A stretch of DNA of 64,000 bases from JACMLD01 sp044223995 (GCA_044223995.1 JBGALE010000003.1:558001-622000); one strand, 5' to 3'; positions 35,755 through 44,099 are shown, counted from the stretch's first letter. The notes: generated by a model not told the origin, from the sequence alone. Numbers and translations are program-made.

Positions 35755-35856
35755 TCAACTTTCTTTTTTGAAAAAACGGTATACCATCACGCCAATAAAT
35801 GTTGCTATGGACAAAAACAGTATTGTCCACAGCGCCAAACCAAATGCTGGATTCAT
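35755..35856 (-). CDS. 33-residue single-helix membrane peptide
   Basis: ATG at 35856 opens a 33-codon frame: MNPAFGLALW, then a hydrophobic helix (TILFLSIATFIGVMVY) and a basic end RFFKKES. The N-in/C-basic layout is that of a bona fide single-span membrane peptide; the NPAFGLxxW start recalls the first helix of F0 ATP synthase subunit b, probably only by convergence. No gene overlaps it. It could be a small regulator of a neighbouring membrane protein or a toxin-like peptide. Confidence 0.5.
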   Translation of the reverse strand: MNPAFGLALWTILFLSIATFIGVMVYRFFKKES

Positions 35857-35958
35857 ACAATAGATTTTAGTGTTGATTAATACAGCAGACTTCCCAAATC
35901 TAAACAATCGAATTAAATTTTTCCTTTAGAAAGTTTTCTACCTGTAAATGTTATTCAT

Positions 35959-37203
35959 TTATCCATTTGCGGTCATCAATTGAAGTAATTCCCTGTTCTT
36001 AAAAATATTTATCTGCTGAAGATCGGGAGTGATGTTCCCGAATTTGTAGTCGATATAAGTAATCTGTACCGTGCTATTTTTTTGTTTTTTGATGTCGGTA
36101 GTCTTTACCGGTTTTTTTAATTGATTCATCAGTAGTAATTTCTGTTCTTTTGTTTCCGGCGTATGTTCATATACTTTGCTATATGCCTGTTTGCGCAACG
36201 AGGCAATACTCCACCCCTTTTCTGCCGCCATCATGGCATAATAAAATATGGCATCCTGTTGCTTCAACGGTAGTAAGGCCGTAATATAATCCCAGTTCAC
36301 GCTATTAGCAAGTAGCGATGCCGACCCCTGATCAGAGAATATCGAAGCATAGTTCATCATGGCTAACAACTGTTTCTCACTAAAACACCGGTCATATACT
36401 TTTTCCAACCCTAATGATATTTCACGAATAAGCTTTTTGGGCTCCCCTTCCCTCCCCTTTTGATTTAATGCCTCATTCAACTGACTGCCTATTTCCCAAT
36501 ACAGCATATTCAGTGCTGTATTACAATGCCTGTTCACATGCAGCCGGTAATCTTCCATCAGCGATAAGCATTCACCTGGCAGCGATGTATCCCTGCGATT
36601 ACTATTCTTAACCGCCGGCGCTGTCAGTTCCCGGAATAATTGGAGGTAGGGTTTTTTGAACTGGTTGGATAAAGCTGTATCATTTTTTTTCAGCAGACCG
36701 GGTGTTATAGCAGGCAATCTACCTGATTTGGTTTTGAACCTTCCCTTTTCATACTTTCCTGATGCAACCTGCATTTCCAGTTCCTCTTTCGATAAACCTT
36801 CTTTCAATTTTAGCTGCAGGTAATATTGCCGCGCATCATTGTTTTCAATTGCGAGCAACAACTTCATTTGTTCCCAGCTTATAAAAGGGCTGATGGATTG
36901 AATCAATAAAAAATCAGGAAAACAGGCAGCCAGCTTTTTCATCGCCTCGAGGTTGTCCGTATCGGTATATGAAGGAGATTTCTTTGACGGTGTGCTGGCG
37001 CTTTTCGCTTGTATTAATTTCCTTGAAGCATGACTGGCTGATCCAGATTCAAGCAAGCGCTTCCCTATTTTCCAAAACAGTATTATCAGCGATGCATTGG
37101 CCGTCCTTTTTATGCCACCCGCTTTACCGGATATCATCTCCAGTAAGGCAGCCAGCAGTTTATTTTCGTTCGCTGATAAAGTAGTGTCGCTCTTTTTTTT
37201 CAT
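35959..37203 (-). CDS. tandem DUF1016 (YhcG N-terminal-like) protein lacking the nuclease domain
   Basis: 414 residues. Two copies of the DUF1016 N-terminal fold can be read: copy 1 has IILFWKIGKRLLE and SPFISWEQMKLLLAIENNDAR; copy 2 has NMLYWEIGSQLNE, FSEKQLLAMMNYASIFSD and NSVNWDYITALLPLKQQDA. Usual family members have one such domain followed by a PD-(D/E)xK nuclease; here the protein ends soon after copy 2 (KQAYSKVYEHTPE then a short tail) with no nuclease motif. It may act as a DNA-binding or adaptor subunit. Followed 25 bp away by a lipoprotein gene start region on the same strand. Confidence 0.65.
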   Translation of the reverse strand: MKKKSDTTLSANENKLLAALLEMISGKAGGIKRTANASLIILFWKIGKRLLESGSASHASRKLIQAKSASTPSKKSPSYTDTDNLEAMKKLAACFPDFLLIQSISPFISWEQMKLLLAIENNDARQYYLQLKLKEGLSKEELEMQVASGKYEKGRFKTKSGRLPAITPGLLKKNDTALSNQFKKPYLQLFRELTAPAVKNSNRRDTSLPGECLSLMEDYRLHVNRHCNTALNMLYWEIGSQLNEALNQKGREGEPKKLIREISLGLEKVYDRCFSEKQLLAMMNYASIFSDQGSASLLANSVNWDYITALLPLKQQDAIFYYAMMAAEKGWSIASLRKQAYSKVYEHTPETKEQKLLLMNQLKKPVKTTDIKKQKNSTVQITYIDYKFGNITPDLQQINIFKNRELLQLMTANG

Positions 37204-37228
37204 GAAAGTTTTAGAAAATTAGTGAAAA

Positions 37229-38344
37229 CTACCGTACTGCCGAATGACTCTGCAACCAGGTTCTTGAATACATCGGGCTACCGTCAGTATATAACCATCT
37301 GCCGTTAACAAAACATGACCAGTTAATCAGGGCACTCGTACCAAGAGATGTCCAGTTGTTACTATGGCCAAAGAGTGTAAGTGTTCTAGTAGTACTTCTT
37401 CCATAATTATCTACGTAAACAGAAAACAAATTGCTAACAGTTATTGGATCAACAATGACACTTGTAACTTCCCCATTTACTCTTGTAACTGTTGCATGAT
37501 AATTATACAATATTTTTGGCGCAATACCATCACTTTCATCATCGGCGGCCTCTGTTTCATTTACATCGAAAGACGTCTCAACGTTACCACCATTGGCTCC
37601 TCCTCCGCAATTTAGTTTAAACGGAGTACCCCCATCTATTAATCTTGAAACCTGGCATTCATCAATTTCACCACAAGTCGTATAGGCATATTGCTCATGC
37701 ACCAGCACCCCATCAACAAAATATTGCCAGTACCAATCTATACACCCACTTGTATTTAACGTTACCTTTTGGCCCTGCACGCCTTTATTTTTCCCGGCAA
37801 GATTTCTTATTGAGTACAATTTACCATTTCGATATTCCCGCTCAGTAATAAACTTATTCGTTATCGAAATGAAACTAAAAACCCCATTCAAATCGTTGTC
37901 CTTGTTGTTATATACATCTGCCATCAGTTGTGCATAACTGTTTGTAAAATGTTGCTGCTTAGGTATTATTTCAATTATATTTCCCTGCTTGATTTTCCCG
38001 TCATTGGTTTCAATTATTACCAGGTGCTTAAAAGAAAGCTGCGTAGTAATATTTATTGTTTTAAAATCTTTACTTATTGGTATAACAACTATATTTTCTT
38101 CGGTATTGAGGGTTACTACAGTTATTTTAGAAAGTAGGAGATTGTTCTTCAATAACTCAATTGATTTTTGACTACTCGTATCACCATACTTTCGTTTTTG
38201 TATATCAAGCCAGTCGGTTATTTTTTGTATCTCCTTTGAATCCGGTCGATTTAATGTCAATTCTGAGTTATCCTTTTTACAAGAAACAATTGCCATACTC
38301 ATTATCCCCAAAAAACAAATTGTATTTATGATTTTCCTTTTCAT
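37229..38344 (-). CDS. hypothetical lipoprotein with Cys-rich central motif
   Basis: 371 residues; signal with lipobox AIVSC (Cys22). The N-terminal half is lysine-rich with a beta-type pattern. A central stretch SGCIDWYWQYFVDG, then TTCGEIDECQ and LNCGGGANGG, holds several Cys that could form disulfides. The C-terminus is Ser/Thr/Trp-rich. Related to uncharacterised Bacteroidota lipoproteins; function unknown. It sits 12 bp after the stop of the barrel gene upstream, suggesting co-transcription. Confidence 0.7.
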   Translation of the reverse strand: MKRKIINTICFLGIMSMAIVSCKKDNSELTLNRPDSKEIQKITDWLDIQKRKYGDTSSQKSIELLKNNLLLSKITVVTLNTEENIVVIPISKDFKTINITTQLSFKHLVIIETNDGKIKQGNIIEIIPKQQHFTNSYAQLMADVYNNKDNDLNGVFSFISITNKFITEREYRNGKLYSIRNLAGKNKGVQGQKVTLNTSGCIDWYWQYFVDGVLVHEQYAYTTCGEIDECQVSRLIDGGTPFKLNCGGGANGGNVETSFDVNETEAADDESDGIAPKILYNYHATVTRVNGEVTSVIVDPITVSNLFSVYVDNYGRSTTRTLTLFGHSNNWTSLGTSALINWSCFVNGRWLYTDGSPMYSRTWLQSHSAVR

Positions 38345-38356
38345 AATAATTATATT

Positions 38357-39004
38357 TTAATGATTGTCGTTTGAAAAATGAATTTGCAATCCAACACCAA
38401 ATCCAATGGTTGTAGCGGTCACTGAAGATGGCTCGGAAGTTTTTGTCTGTTGGTAACTGACGATGGATTCAATACCCACGCTGCTGTTGAGAAATACAAC
38501 CACGCCTGTTGCAAAAGAATAATCCCATTCATGAGAATTGTAGGAAGTTGTACCATCAGACCTGGAATAAGCCTGATTAAATACAATAGCTGCTTCGCCA
38601 AATACATTGATTATTTTATCAGCAGGGAGAAAATAATAACGTGCAAAGGGCCCGATCCCAATCCTGCTGTCACGGGATTTTCCAATGGTACCGTCTGGTC
38701 GCGGATACAAGTCAGTCGTCTTACTAAATGATATCCTTCCCCTGATTCCGGCAGCAAACCTCTCAGCAAAAAAGTAAGCCCCGTTTGGCAGTATATCCAA
38801 TTCGCTTATCCGGTAGTTCATCGCATTCGATCCATCAGACGTAGCCCAATAAAACCCCGCAGATCCTCCCATCATCCAGTCTTTTTTTGACAATTGGCCA
38901 AAACCGCTCAGTGAGCTGCTCCATGCAATGAAGCACATCAAGATTATTTTCAACCGCCTATGCCTTGAAAATCCACGTAACGATGAAACGGTATTAATTT
39001 TCAT
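38357..39004 (-). CDS. outer-membrane beta-barrel protein (paralogue 1)
   Basis: 215 residues; signal peptide region ends near LSGFGQ. The mature part is a small barrel: KKDWMMGGSAGFYWA, a central GIGPFARYYFLPADKIINVFGE strand pair, and the closing GFGVGLQIHFSND. It aligns by eye with the next upstream gene (DWMMGGSAG / NWMVGGSFS; FARYYFLPADK / FVRYYFLPVDN; GVGLQIHF / GIGLQIHL). Function unknown. Confidence 0.78.
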   Translation of the reverse strand: MKINTVSSLRGFSRHRRLKIILMCFIAWSSSLSGFGQLSKKDWMMGGSAGFYWATSDGSNAMNYRISELDILPNGAYFFAERFAAGIRGRISFSKTTDLYPRPDGTIGKSRDSRIGIGPFARYYFLPADKIINVFGEAAIVFNQAYSRSDGTTSYNSHEWDYSFATGVVVFLNSSVGIESIVSYQQTKTSEPSSVTATTIGFGVGLQIHFSNDNH

Positions 39005-39014
39005 AATTCATTAT

Positions 39015-39602
39015 TTAGTTATTATCCCTTTCGAGATGAATTTGAAGACCAATGCCCAACTGTAACTTTTTGTAGTGCGAATCAATATTTACTTCGTGCC
39101 AACGGGAATACTCCACCTGTAGTTCAGCCGCAATGCTGCTATTGATAAAAAGCGCCATACCTCCGGCAACAGAATATGCATACTGGTGATCGTCTGGTAA
39201 TTTATCTGAAGAGTTAAATGTTATATGGGTGCCGTATGTAAATGCCAGGTCACCAAATAGATTTATCTTGTTGTCTACAGGCAGAAAATAATACCGTACA
39301 AAGGGGCCGGCATCATATTGATTCTGCCGGCTCACCTGTGTTCCAAACTGACTTGTTACATTCCATACCTTACTTAATAGAATTTTTGCGCGAATGCCAG
39401 TGGCAAGTTTGTCAATAACAAAATAGCCGACGGCCGGACTTGTATTTACCAGTCTTATTTTCTGAAACAAAACAGAACCATCATATAATTTTACTTTCGA
39501 ATAGCTAAACGAGCCTCCTACCATCCAGTTATTCTTGGTGATTTGCCCGAAAGAAGCAGCACTACAAATGATACAAGCGAGTAACAAAAAATAAAATCTC
39601 AT
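39015..39602 (-). CDS. outer-membrane beta-barrel protein (paralogue 2)
   Basis: 195 residues with a signal peptide ending ASFGQ and the same barrel layout as its neighbour (KNNWMVGGSFSYSKV, GPFVRYYFLPVDNKINLFGD, GIGLQIHLERD). The 10-bp gap between the two genes and their similarity point to a tandem duplication with divergence. It is the first gene of the barrel/lipoprotein run. Confidence 0.78.
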   Translation of the reverse strand: MRFYFLLLACIICSAASFGQITKNNWMVGGSFSYSKVKLYDGSVLFQKIRLVNTSPAVGYFVIDKLATGIRAKILLSKVWNVTSQFGTQVSRQNQYDAGPFVRYYFLPVDNKINLFGDLAFTYGTHITFNSSDKLPDDHQYAYSVAGGMALFINSSIAAELQVEYSRWHEVNIDSHYKKLQLGIGLQIHLERDNN

Positions 39603-40216
39603 ACTTATTTTTTAAATATTTGAATAGAATAAGCAAGTGTTGAAACAAGGAGATACAAAGGAGGGCCGCTGTCCTGGCTGTCTATGATTGTTTTTCGGTA
39701 GCGTAGGGATGCAGCAGTTCTTGTAGCCCGGTAACTGGAGTGGAAAATAAAACAGGTGGTATGGCGCATTAATAGCAGGTGATGTATTGGATATACATCT
39801 GTACAATGTTTTTCAGCAAGAAAAGCCTTAACCAAAGAATACTGTATTGTTTTCATACCTGGTATCGCCAAAGTAATTAGCTGTCGAACTACATTTCAAT
39901 AATGCAGTAACAGCAGGTCTATTTTTGCATTCCCGTGTACCAGATGAAAGGAGTAAACAATGTTAGGAAGATAAATGCACAAAAAGCTATAGAATGTTTT
40001 CTATTGAGTAAGCGAACTTTATAATTATAGTAACAATTCTTTCATGCAGGTTGTAGGTAGGAAAACAACTATAGAAATAATTCGACCGAAAATTAGAAAT
40101 TGTCTTATTTAAGTGGTTATGCTTAGATACAGCTTAACAATTTCTATCCTGACGGGTGACCTTATACCATATCTTTAAAACTATATTCAAATGGTTTTCA
40201 TAAGTGTAGTAATTGT

Positions 40217-40243
40217 CCCGGTGTTTCTACACCGGGTTTATTG
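40217..40243 (+). terminator. orphan plus-strand terminator-like hairpin
   Basis: CCCGGTGT-TTCT-ACACCGGG (40217-40236), a perfect 8-bp stem, then TTTATTG. No plus-strand gene lies upstream for several kb, so it either ends an unseen transcript or is a mobile hairpin; the sequence matches 20 of 23 bases of the hppA terminator core. Confidence 0.5.
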
Positions 40244-40285
40244 TATTTACAACTGTAAATGCCATTTTGCAATTACAAATCCATG

Positions 40286-40300
40286 TGTACAAATGCAACA
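40286..40300 (-). promoter_or_regulatory. second copy of the AraC/VOC motif
   Basis: TGTACAAATGCAACA, 14 of 15 bases identical to TGTACAAATGCGACA at 40902-40916. It lies 57-71 bp past the VOC stop, not before a known gene. Confidence 0.4.
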
Positions 40301-40356
40301 TACTGGCATAAATGCTGGCAGCACAGGAGAACTTTCATCGATAATAAATAGTTTAA

Positions 40357-40860
40357 TCAATCCTTAGGTATCGCATCCGGGTTAAAAACAATTTCCCAGA
40401 GATGCCCATCGGGATCCTGGAAATAGCCACTGTAACCGCCCCAAAATACAGGCTGCGCCTTTTTTACTATCCTTGCCCCGGCAGTTGCTGCTTCCTGCAT
40501 CAATGCGTCTACTTCTGCTTTACTACCCGTATTATAACCAATGGAAAATTCTGTCGGCGATGCCGGACCTTTTTTCAATTGCGCATCCCACGCAAGGTTG
40601 TCCCGCGCATACAATGCCAGCGTGATCCCATTACTAAGGTCAAAAAATGCCACAGCACCGTGTGGAAACTCGGTACCTACAATCCCTTTCGACGGAAAAC
40701 CCAATCCTTCGTGGTAAAATTTGTACGAAGTTTCCAGGTTGTCTACACCCAGCGTTAATACGGTAAACCTTGGTTTCATCTTATCATTGACTTTTTTGGT
40801 TGGAATAAAAGCCATCATGACCAGCAATGGCCAAACAGCAAATGCGATTGCCCTATTCAT
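40357..40860 (-). CDS. VOC-family (glyoxalase-fold) protein
   Basis: 167 residues. The core starts at MKPRFTVLTLGVDNLETSYKFY (from residue 28), shows GIVGTEF...GAVAFFDL, and ends with GYSGYFQDPDGHLWEIVFNP, the usual PhnB/glyoxalase-like second half. The first 27 residues (MNRAIAFAVWPLLVMMAF) form a hydrophobic helix; if the ATG at 40779 is used instead, the protein is cytosolic, and this start is more consistent with the length of family members. Adjacent AraC regulator upstream; a shared motif lies between them. Confidence 0.85.
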   Translation of the reverse strand: MNRAIAFAVWPLLVMMAFIPTKKVNDKMKPRFTVLTLGVDNLETSYKFYHEGLGFPSKGIVGTEFPHGAVAFFDLSNGITLALYARDNLAWDAQLKKGPASPTEFSIGYNTGSKAEVDALMQEAATAGARIVKKAQPVFWGGYSGYFQDPDGHLWEIVFNPDAIPKD

Positions 40861-40884
40861 TTTTTATTTGCTAAGGTAATGGCG

Positions 40885-40919
40885 GGCAGTGCACTGCCGT
40901 TTGTACAAATGCGACAAAA
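40885..40919 (-). promoter_or_regulatory. candidate VOC promoter with AraC-type motif and palindrome
   Basis: Read on the minus strand TTTTGTCGCATTTGTACA (40919-40902) lies just past the AraC stop codon and is followed by the perfect 14-bp palindrome GGCAGTGCACTGCC (40885-40898). The TTGTCGCA half recurs before the GyrI-like and DHFR-like genes. This would let the VOC gene be driven separately from the AraC gene. Confidence 0.5.
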
Positions 40920-41654
40920 TCAAAACTCTGATGGCGTACACCCATTGTACCAGGTAAAGGCATTCGTTAAATGGGCATGATCATAATAACCATATTCCAG
41001 CGCAATGGATAAAAGTGTTTCACCTGCTTTGCGTTTTTCAATCGCAGCCGTTGCCTGCTGACAACGTACCAGGCTGGCGAAATCTTTTGGTGTGATACCA
41101 AGCTGCTGCCTGAATCCACGCTCCAGTTGTCGTGGCGTGGTACAATGCTGCGCAGCCAGCTTTTTTATGGTAACCTGACCTTTCGATTGCTGAATGGAAC
41201 GTACCTGCGACAGCAACCGCTCATCCGGGCCTTTGAATTTTTTATACAACCAGTCATCCAGCCAGGTAGCAGGTGATGCCAGCAATTGGCACGTATCTAT
41301 TGCAAGAAAGGCATCGAGTTCCACCGTTTTGTTCACAAGTTCCTGCAGCGGCATCTTTCCAAAAAAAGCAGTAACTGCACCGGGTTTAAAACGGACGCCT
41401 ATCAGCCTTGTGTTTTTGTCCATGGCTGTTTCCTTACTTCTTGTCATCGTACCCACGAGATAGGCTTTTTCATGTTTCATCAATACCGAACCATTGTCGG
41501 TATAACAATCGGCACCAGCATTCATAATAATATCCACACAGCCATCGGGCAATATTTTCTCCACGACAGTATGGGCCGCGTTGCCGGAGGCTGACCAGTA
41601 AGCATCAATATAACCGGCCAGTGCCGGGTGTGGTGCTGTTTCTGTGTACTGCAT
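40920..41654 (-). CDS. AraC-family regulator with DUF6597-type N-terminal domain
   Basis: 244 residues. The N-terminal domain PALAGYIDAYWSASG..LPDGCVDIIMN is the cupin-like effector region of the DUF6597 group; the C-terminal ~100 residues hold two helix-turn-helices (TIKKLAAQHCTTPRQLERGFRQ and GETLLSIALEYGYYDHAHLTNAF). It probably controls the neighbouring VOC gene and perhaps others carrying the TTGTCGCA motif. The ligand is unknown. Confidence 0.9.
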   Translation of the reverse strand: MQYTETAPHPALAGYIDAYWSASGNAAHTVVEKILPDGCVDIIMNAGADCYTDNGSVLMKHEKAYLVGTMTRSKETAMDKNTRLIGVRFKPGAVTAFFGKMPLQELVNKTVELDAFLAIDTCQLLASPATWLDDWLYKKFKGPDERLLSQVRSIQQSKGQVTIKKLAAQHCTTPRQLERGFRQQLGITPKDFASLVRCQQATAAIEKRKAGETLLSIALEYGYYDHAHLTNAFTWYNGCTPSEF

Positions 41655-42181
41655 GATGGCTGATTACAGTAGGAATGCTGTTTACTGAAGTTAGATACAA
41701 AATCCGGGAAAGGAAAAGAAGTGGATGTTGGCGGGATAATCAGTCATACAGGTACAGGAACGGACATGAAACCGTACCAGCATTGGATATCATCAGGTGT
41801 TGGTTATGCCCAAACAGGGATTAAACAGGGACCAAACCCGGACAAAAGACGGACTAAAGACGGATAAAATGCCTTTTTTACCTGTTTTTGATTTCAGTAA
41901 AAGCCCTGTTTAATAATAGTTAATGGCAAACGAAGAGTAAAGCCAGTACAGGTCAGGATATAGTCTAACCACCCTCATCAGCCCGCAGTTGCTGTAACCG
42001 GGATTACCCTTTCCTTCCCAGGCCAGCCTGCCGGGTATCGTTAGCAGTAGCAGGAAAAAAATCATGCACCGGGGTATTGTATAGTTGCACAAAGCATTTA
42101 TAACCATGCTGTAGCTGCCACTTTCAGGATAATGACTTAAGCCCTTCATGTCGGATAACTTAAAATATTTTCCCTTTTTTG
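41655..42181. other. about 530-bp region without a credible gene
   Basis: A minus frame 41910-42149 (79 codons) has one hydrophobic segment but no other support. Near 41815-41870 there is a reiterated GGACTAAAGACGGATAAA / GGACCAAACCCGGACAAA word pattern. No terminator seen. Confidence 0.45.
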
Positions 42182-42223
42182 ATAAATATTTATTGTTTTA
42201 CAATAAATATTTATTTACATTTG
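42182..42223 (+). promoter_or_regulatory. promoter with 14-bp inverted repeat before DUF2975/XRE
   Basis: ATAAATATTTATTG (42182-42195) and CAATAAATATTTAT (42201-42214) are perfect 14-bp arms around TTTTA. The -33 TTG (42193-42195) lies in the left arm and the -7 TACATTTG (42216-42223) begins two bases after the right arm, with a 20-base spacer. A dimeric repressor on the dyad would block the promoter; the XRE protein of the same operon is the obvious candidate. Confidence 0.7.
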
Positions 42224-42242
42224 CATCCTAAATACAATTGAC

Positions 42243-42776
42243 ATGAAAAGTAGAACAGAAACGATTCTTACAGTTTCCAGGATTTTAGCCCTGATGGGCG
42301 GCATCTGGTTCTCAGTATTATGCGGCAGCCAGTTGCTAACACTTATTTCCAGTTTTATCAATCCCGAATGGGCAAAACACACTTATGAAGCAGATTTGAC
42401 GGTATTCAGTATCCGGGCGCAGAGTACTGCCTATTATGTTTTTGCCATGAGTTTGATCATTGCAGCGACGGCTTTAAAAGCATTTATCTGGTATGTTGTA
42501 TTTGATTTGTTGTCCAAATTGAAACTTCAGACACCTTTTTCGATGCCCGTAGAAAAAAAGCTGGAACGGCTGGCCTATCTCCTGCTCGGTGTTTGGATAA
42601 TCAGCAGTTTTTTCTGGAAAATTTATTTGTATTACCTCAAGGATGCCACCGGTATACAATTACCCGTCAACAACAGCGGGGATGAATACCTTTTCATGGC
42701 AGGTATGATGTACATCATATCCCAGGTATTCAAGCGTGGAATCGAAATTCAGGAAGAAAATGCCTTAACAATTTAA
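42243..42776 (+). CDS. DUF2975-family membrane protein
   Basis: 177 residues with four hydrophobic segments near 14-40, 60-85, 105-125 and 142-158, as in the DUF2975 family. These are typically encoded just before a YozG-like XRE regulator, which is the case here with a 3-bp gap. The protein may sense membrane state and hold or release the small regulator; that role is inference. Confidence 0.88.
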   Translation: MKSRTETILTVSRILALMGGIWFSVLCGSQLLTLISSFINPEWAKHTYEADLTVFSIRAQSTAYYVFAMSLIIAATALKAFIWYVVFDLLSKLKLQTPFSMPVEKKLERLAYLLLGVWIISSFFWKIYLYYLKDATGIQLPVNNSGDEYLFMAGMMYIISQVFKRGIEIQEENALTI

Positions 42777-42779
42777 CCT

Positions 42780-42995
42780 ATGCCAATAATTGTAAACCTT
42801 GACGTCATGATGGCAAAAAGAAAAATGTCGTTAAATGAACTTTCGGAAAAAGTGGGATTAACATTGTCCAACCTGTCGATACTTAAAACAGGAAAAGCAA
42901 AAGCGATCCGGTTTAATACATTAGAAGCCATCTGTAAAACATTGGACTGCCAGCCTGCCGATATTCTTGAATATGCGGAATCTCTTAAAAAATGA
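42780..42995 (+). CDS. YozG-like XRE-family regulator
   Basis: 71 residues, a single Cro/CI helix-turn-helix: MAKRKMSLNELSEKVGLTLSNLS and KTGKAKAIRFNTLEAICKTLDCQPADILEY. Family members are short DNA-binding proteins paired with DUF2975. It likely recognises the 14-bp dyad at 42182-42214 and autoregulates. Confidence 0.92.
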   Translation: MPIIVNLDVMMAKRKMSLNELSEKVGLTLSNLSILKTGKAKAIRFNTLEAICKTLDCQPADILEYAESLKK

Positions 42996-43085
42996 TTTAT
43001 TCAAGTAATAAATGCCAATGATTAATTCATTTTTAATTGTGATTTGCACTTGATACATCTTAAATATTGTAAAGTACCACGGTTG

Positions 43086-43619
43086 CTACTGGTACCTTAT
43101 CGGCAGCATATTCAATTTTAACATGACCAGCAGTGTTACCATCGTTGCCGTACCGATTATAGCCAGGATATTGATAACTATTTGTGCCCGGTATTGGTTC
43201 TTAAACAGCTTTTCGATAAAGGTTAATAATAATACACCTATGATGGCACCCAATACATTGTTGACGATGTCCGTACTGTCGAACGCACCAATTTTGAAAA
43301 TATACTGGATCAATTCAAACAGTGTACTCAGCAGGAGAAAGAACAGGCACCTGCGCGTCCATGTCCATCGATGAAATAAAATACCTGTATATACGCCCAG
43401 CGGTACAAAAATGATAATGTTCAAAATAAGTTCAGCCTTGTCGGTCCGCATACCCTGCATAAACAATTGCCTGTATGGGACCAGGTTGGCGCTGCGCAGG
43501 TCCATATAGGAAAACCGTACACCCAGCTTGAACAGCAATATCCAGCACAATACCAGCATATATACCAGCAGCAATAGCCAGGTAACCCTGTTTGCATTAT
43601 GTTGACTGTTGGGGTCCAT
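43086..43619 (-). CDS. VanZ-family membrane protein
   Basis: 177 residues with five hydrophobic segments. The VanZ signature is visible: NLVPYRQL, then NIIIFVPLGVYTGIL, FELIQYIFKIGAFDSTDIVNNVLGAIIG. VanZ-like proteins occur with teicoplanin resistance and in many envelopes; their biochemical role is unknown. Single gene here. Confidence 0.9.
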   Translation of the reverse strand: MDPNSQHNANRVTWLLLLVYMLVLCWILLFKLGVRFSYMDLRSANLVPYRQLFMQGMRTDKAELILNIIIFVPLGVYTGILFHRWTWTRRCLFFLLLSTLFELIQYIFKIGAFDSTDIVNNVLGAIIGVLLLTFIEKLFKNQYRAQIVINILAIIGTATMVTLLVMLKLNMLPIRYQ

Positions 43620-43733
43620 GTATTGGAATGATTACAGGTTTTTATCGATGTGATGCCATACCGGCATTGTTGTGCAGTTGCGTAAACATCTGAATGCTGT
43701 TTGCATTTGTGGACAATGGCAGCGCAATGATTT

Positions 43734-43949
43734 TTATTTTTTTGTTGCCTTTGGTTTCAGGGAGTTCACGTATTTAAAACTCTTGCGGAAATAAGGCGCA
43801 AGCTCTTTGGTATTTTTCAGCAATTTGTCCAGCACCACTACGTATTCTTTCCTGATAATGCCATAGGCTTCCACCAGTTTTGTTTTATATTTTTTTATAA
43901 ACGCTTCAATCATGTCGGGTGGCAGGTTGTTTTCTTTTTTAGCTGCCAT
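43734..43949 (-). CDS. small basic helical protein, unknown function
   Basis: 71 residues, highly charged and helical: FIKKYKTKLVEAYGIIRKEYV then a Lys-rich end. A hairpin of eight base pairs with a small bulge (43984-44007) lies 35 bp upstream of the start, in the presumed leader. No domain recognised. Confidence 0.55.
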   Translation of the reverse strand: MAAKKENNLPPDMIEAFIKKYKTKLVEAYGIIRKEYVVVLDKLLKNTKELAPYFRKSFKYVNSLKPKATKK

Positions 43950-44099
43950 TTGTCTTCTGATTTAAAGAGAATAATCGAATGAACACACCATCACCAGTGG
44001 TGGGTGTTTCTATTAAATATACGAAGCTTTTTATTATGCATACGGGTATCCGGCATTTGCCTTTCTCCCGTTCACAAATTATGCTGTTGACAAATTAGC

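Larger units (their letters stand above)
39603..40356. other. about 750-bp region without a credible gene
   Basis: A short minus frame (39605-39871, 88 codons) has no family features. The region contains an orphan plus-strand terminator-like hairpin (40217-40243) and a second copy of the VOC-promoter motif (40286-40300). The body between 39872 and 40210 shows no obvious fold. Confidence 0.45.

Noticed and set aside
39605..39871. 88-codon minus frame after the barrel genes
   Set aside because: No domain, no signal, unusual composition, no ribosome-binding site.
40885..40898. Palindrome GGCAGTGCACTGCC as a terminator of the AraC gene
   Set aside because: No T run follows on the minus strand; kept as a possible operator instead.
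41910..42149. 79-codon minus frame with one hydrophobic stretch
   Set aside because: Only support is the hydrophobic segment; no neighbours or start signal.
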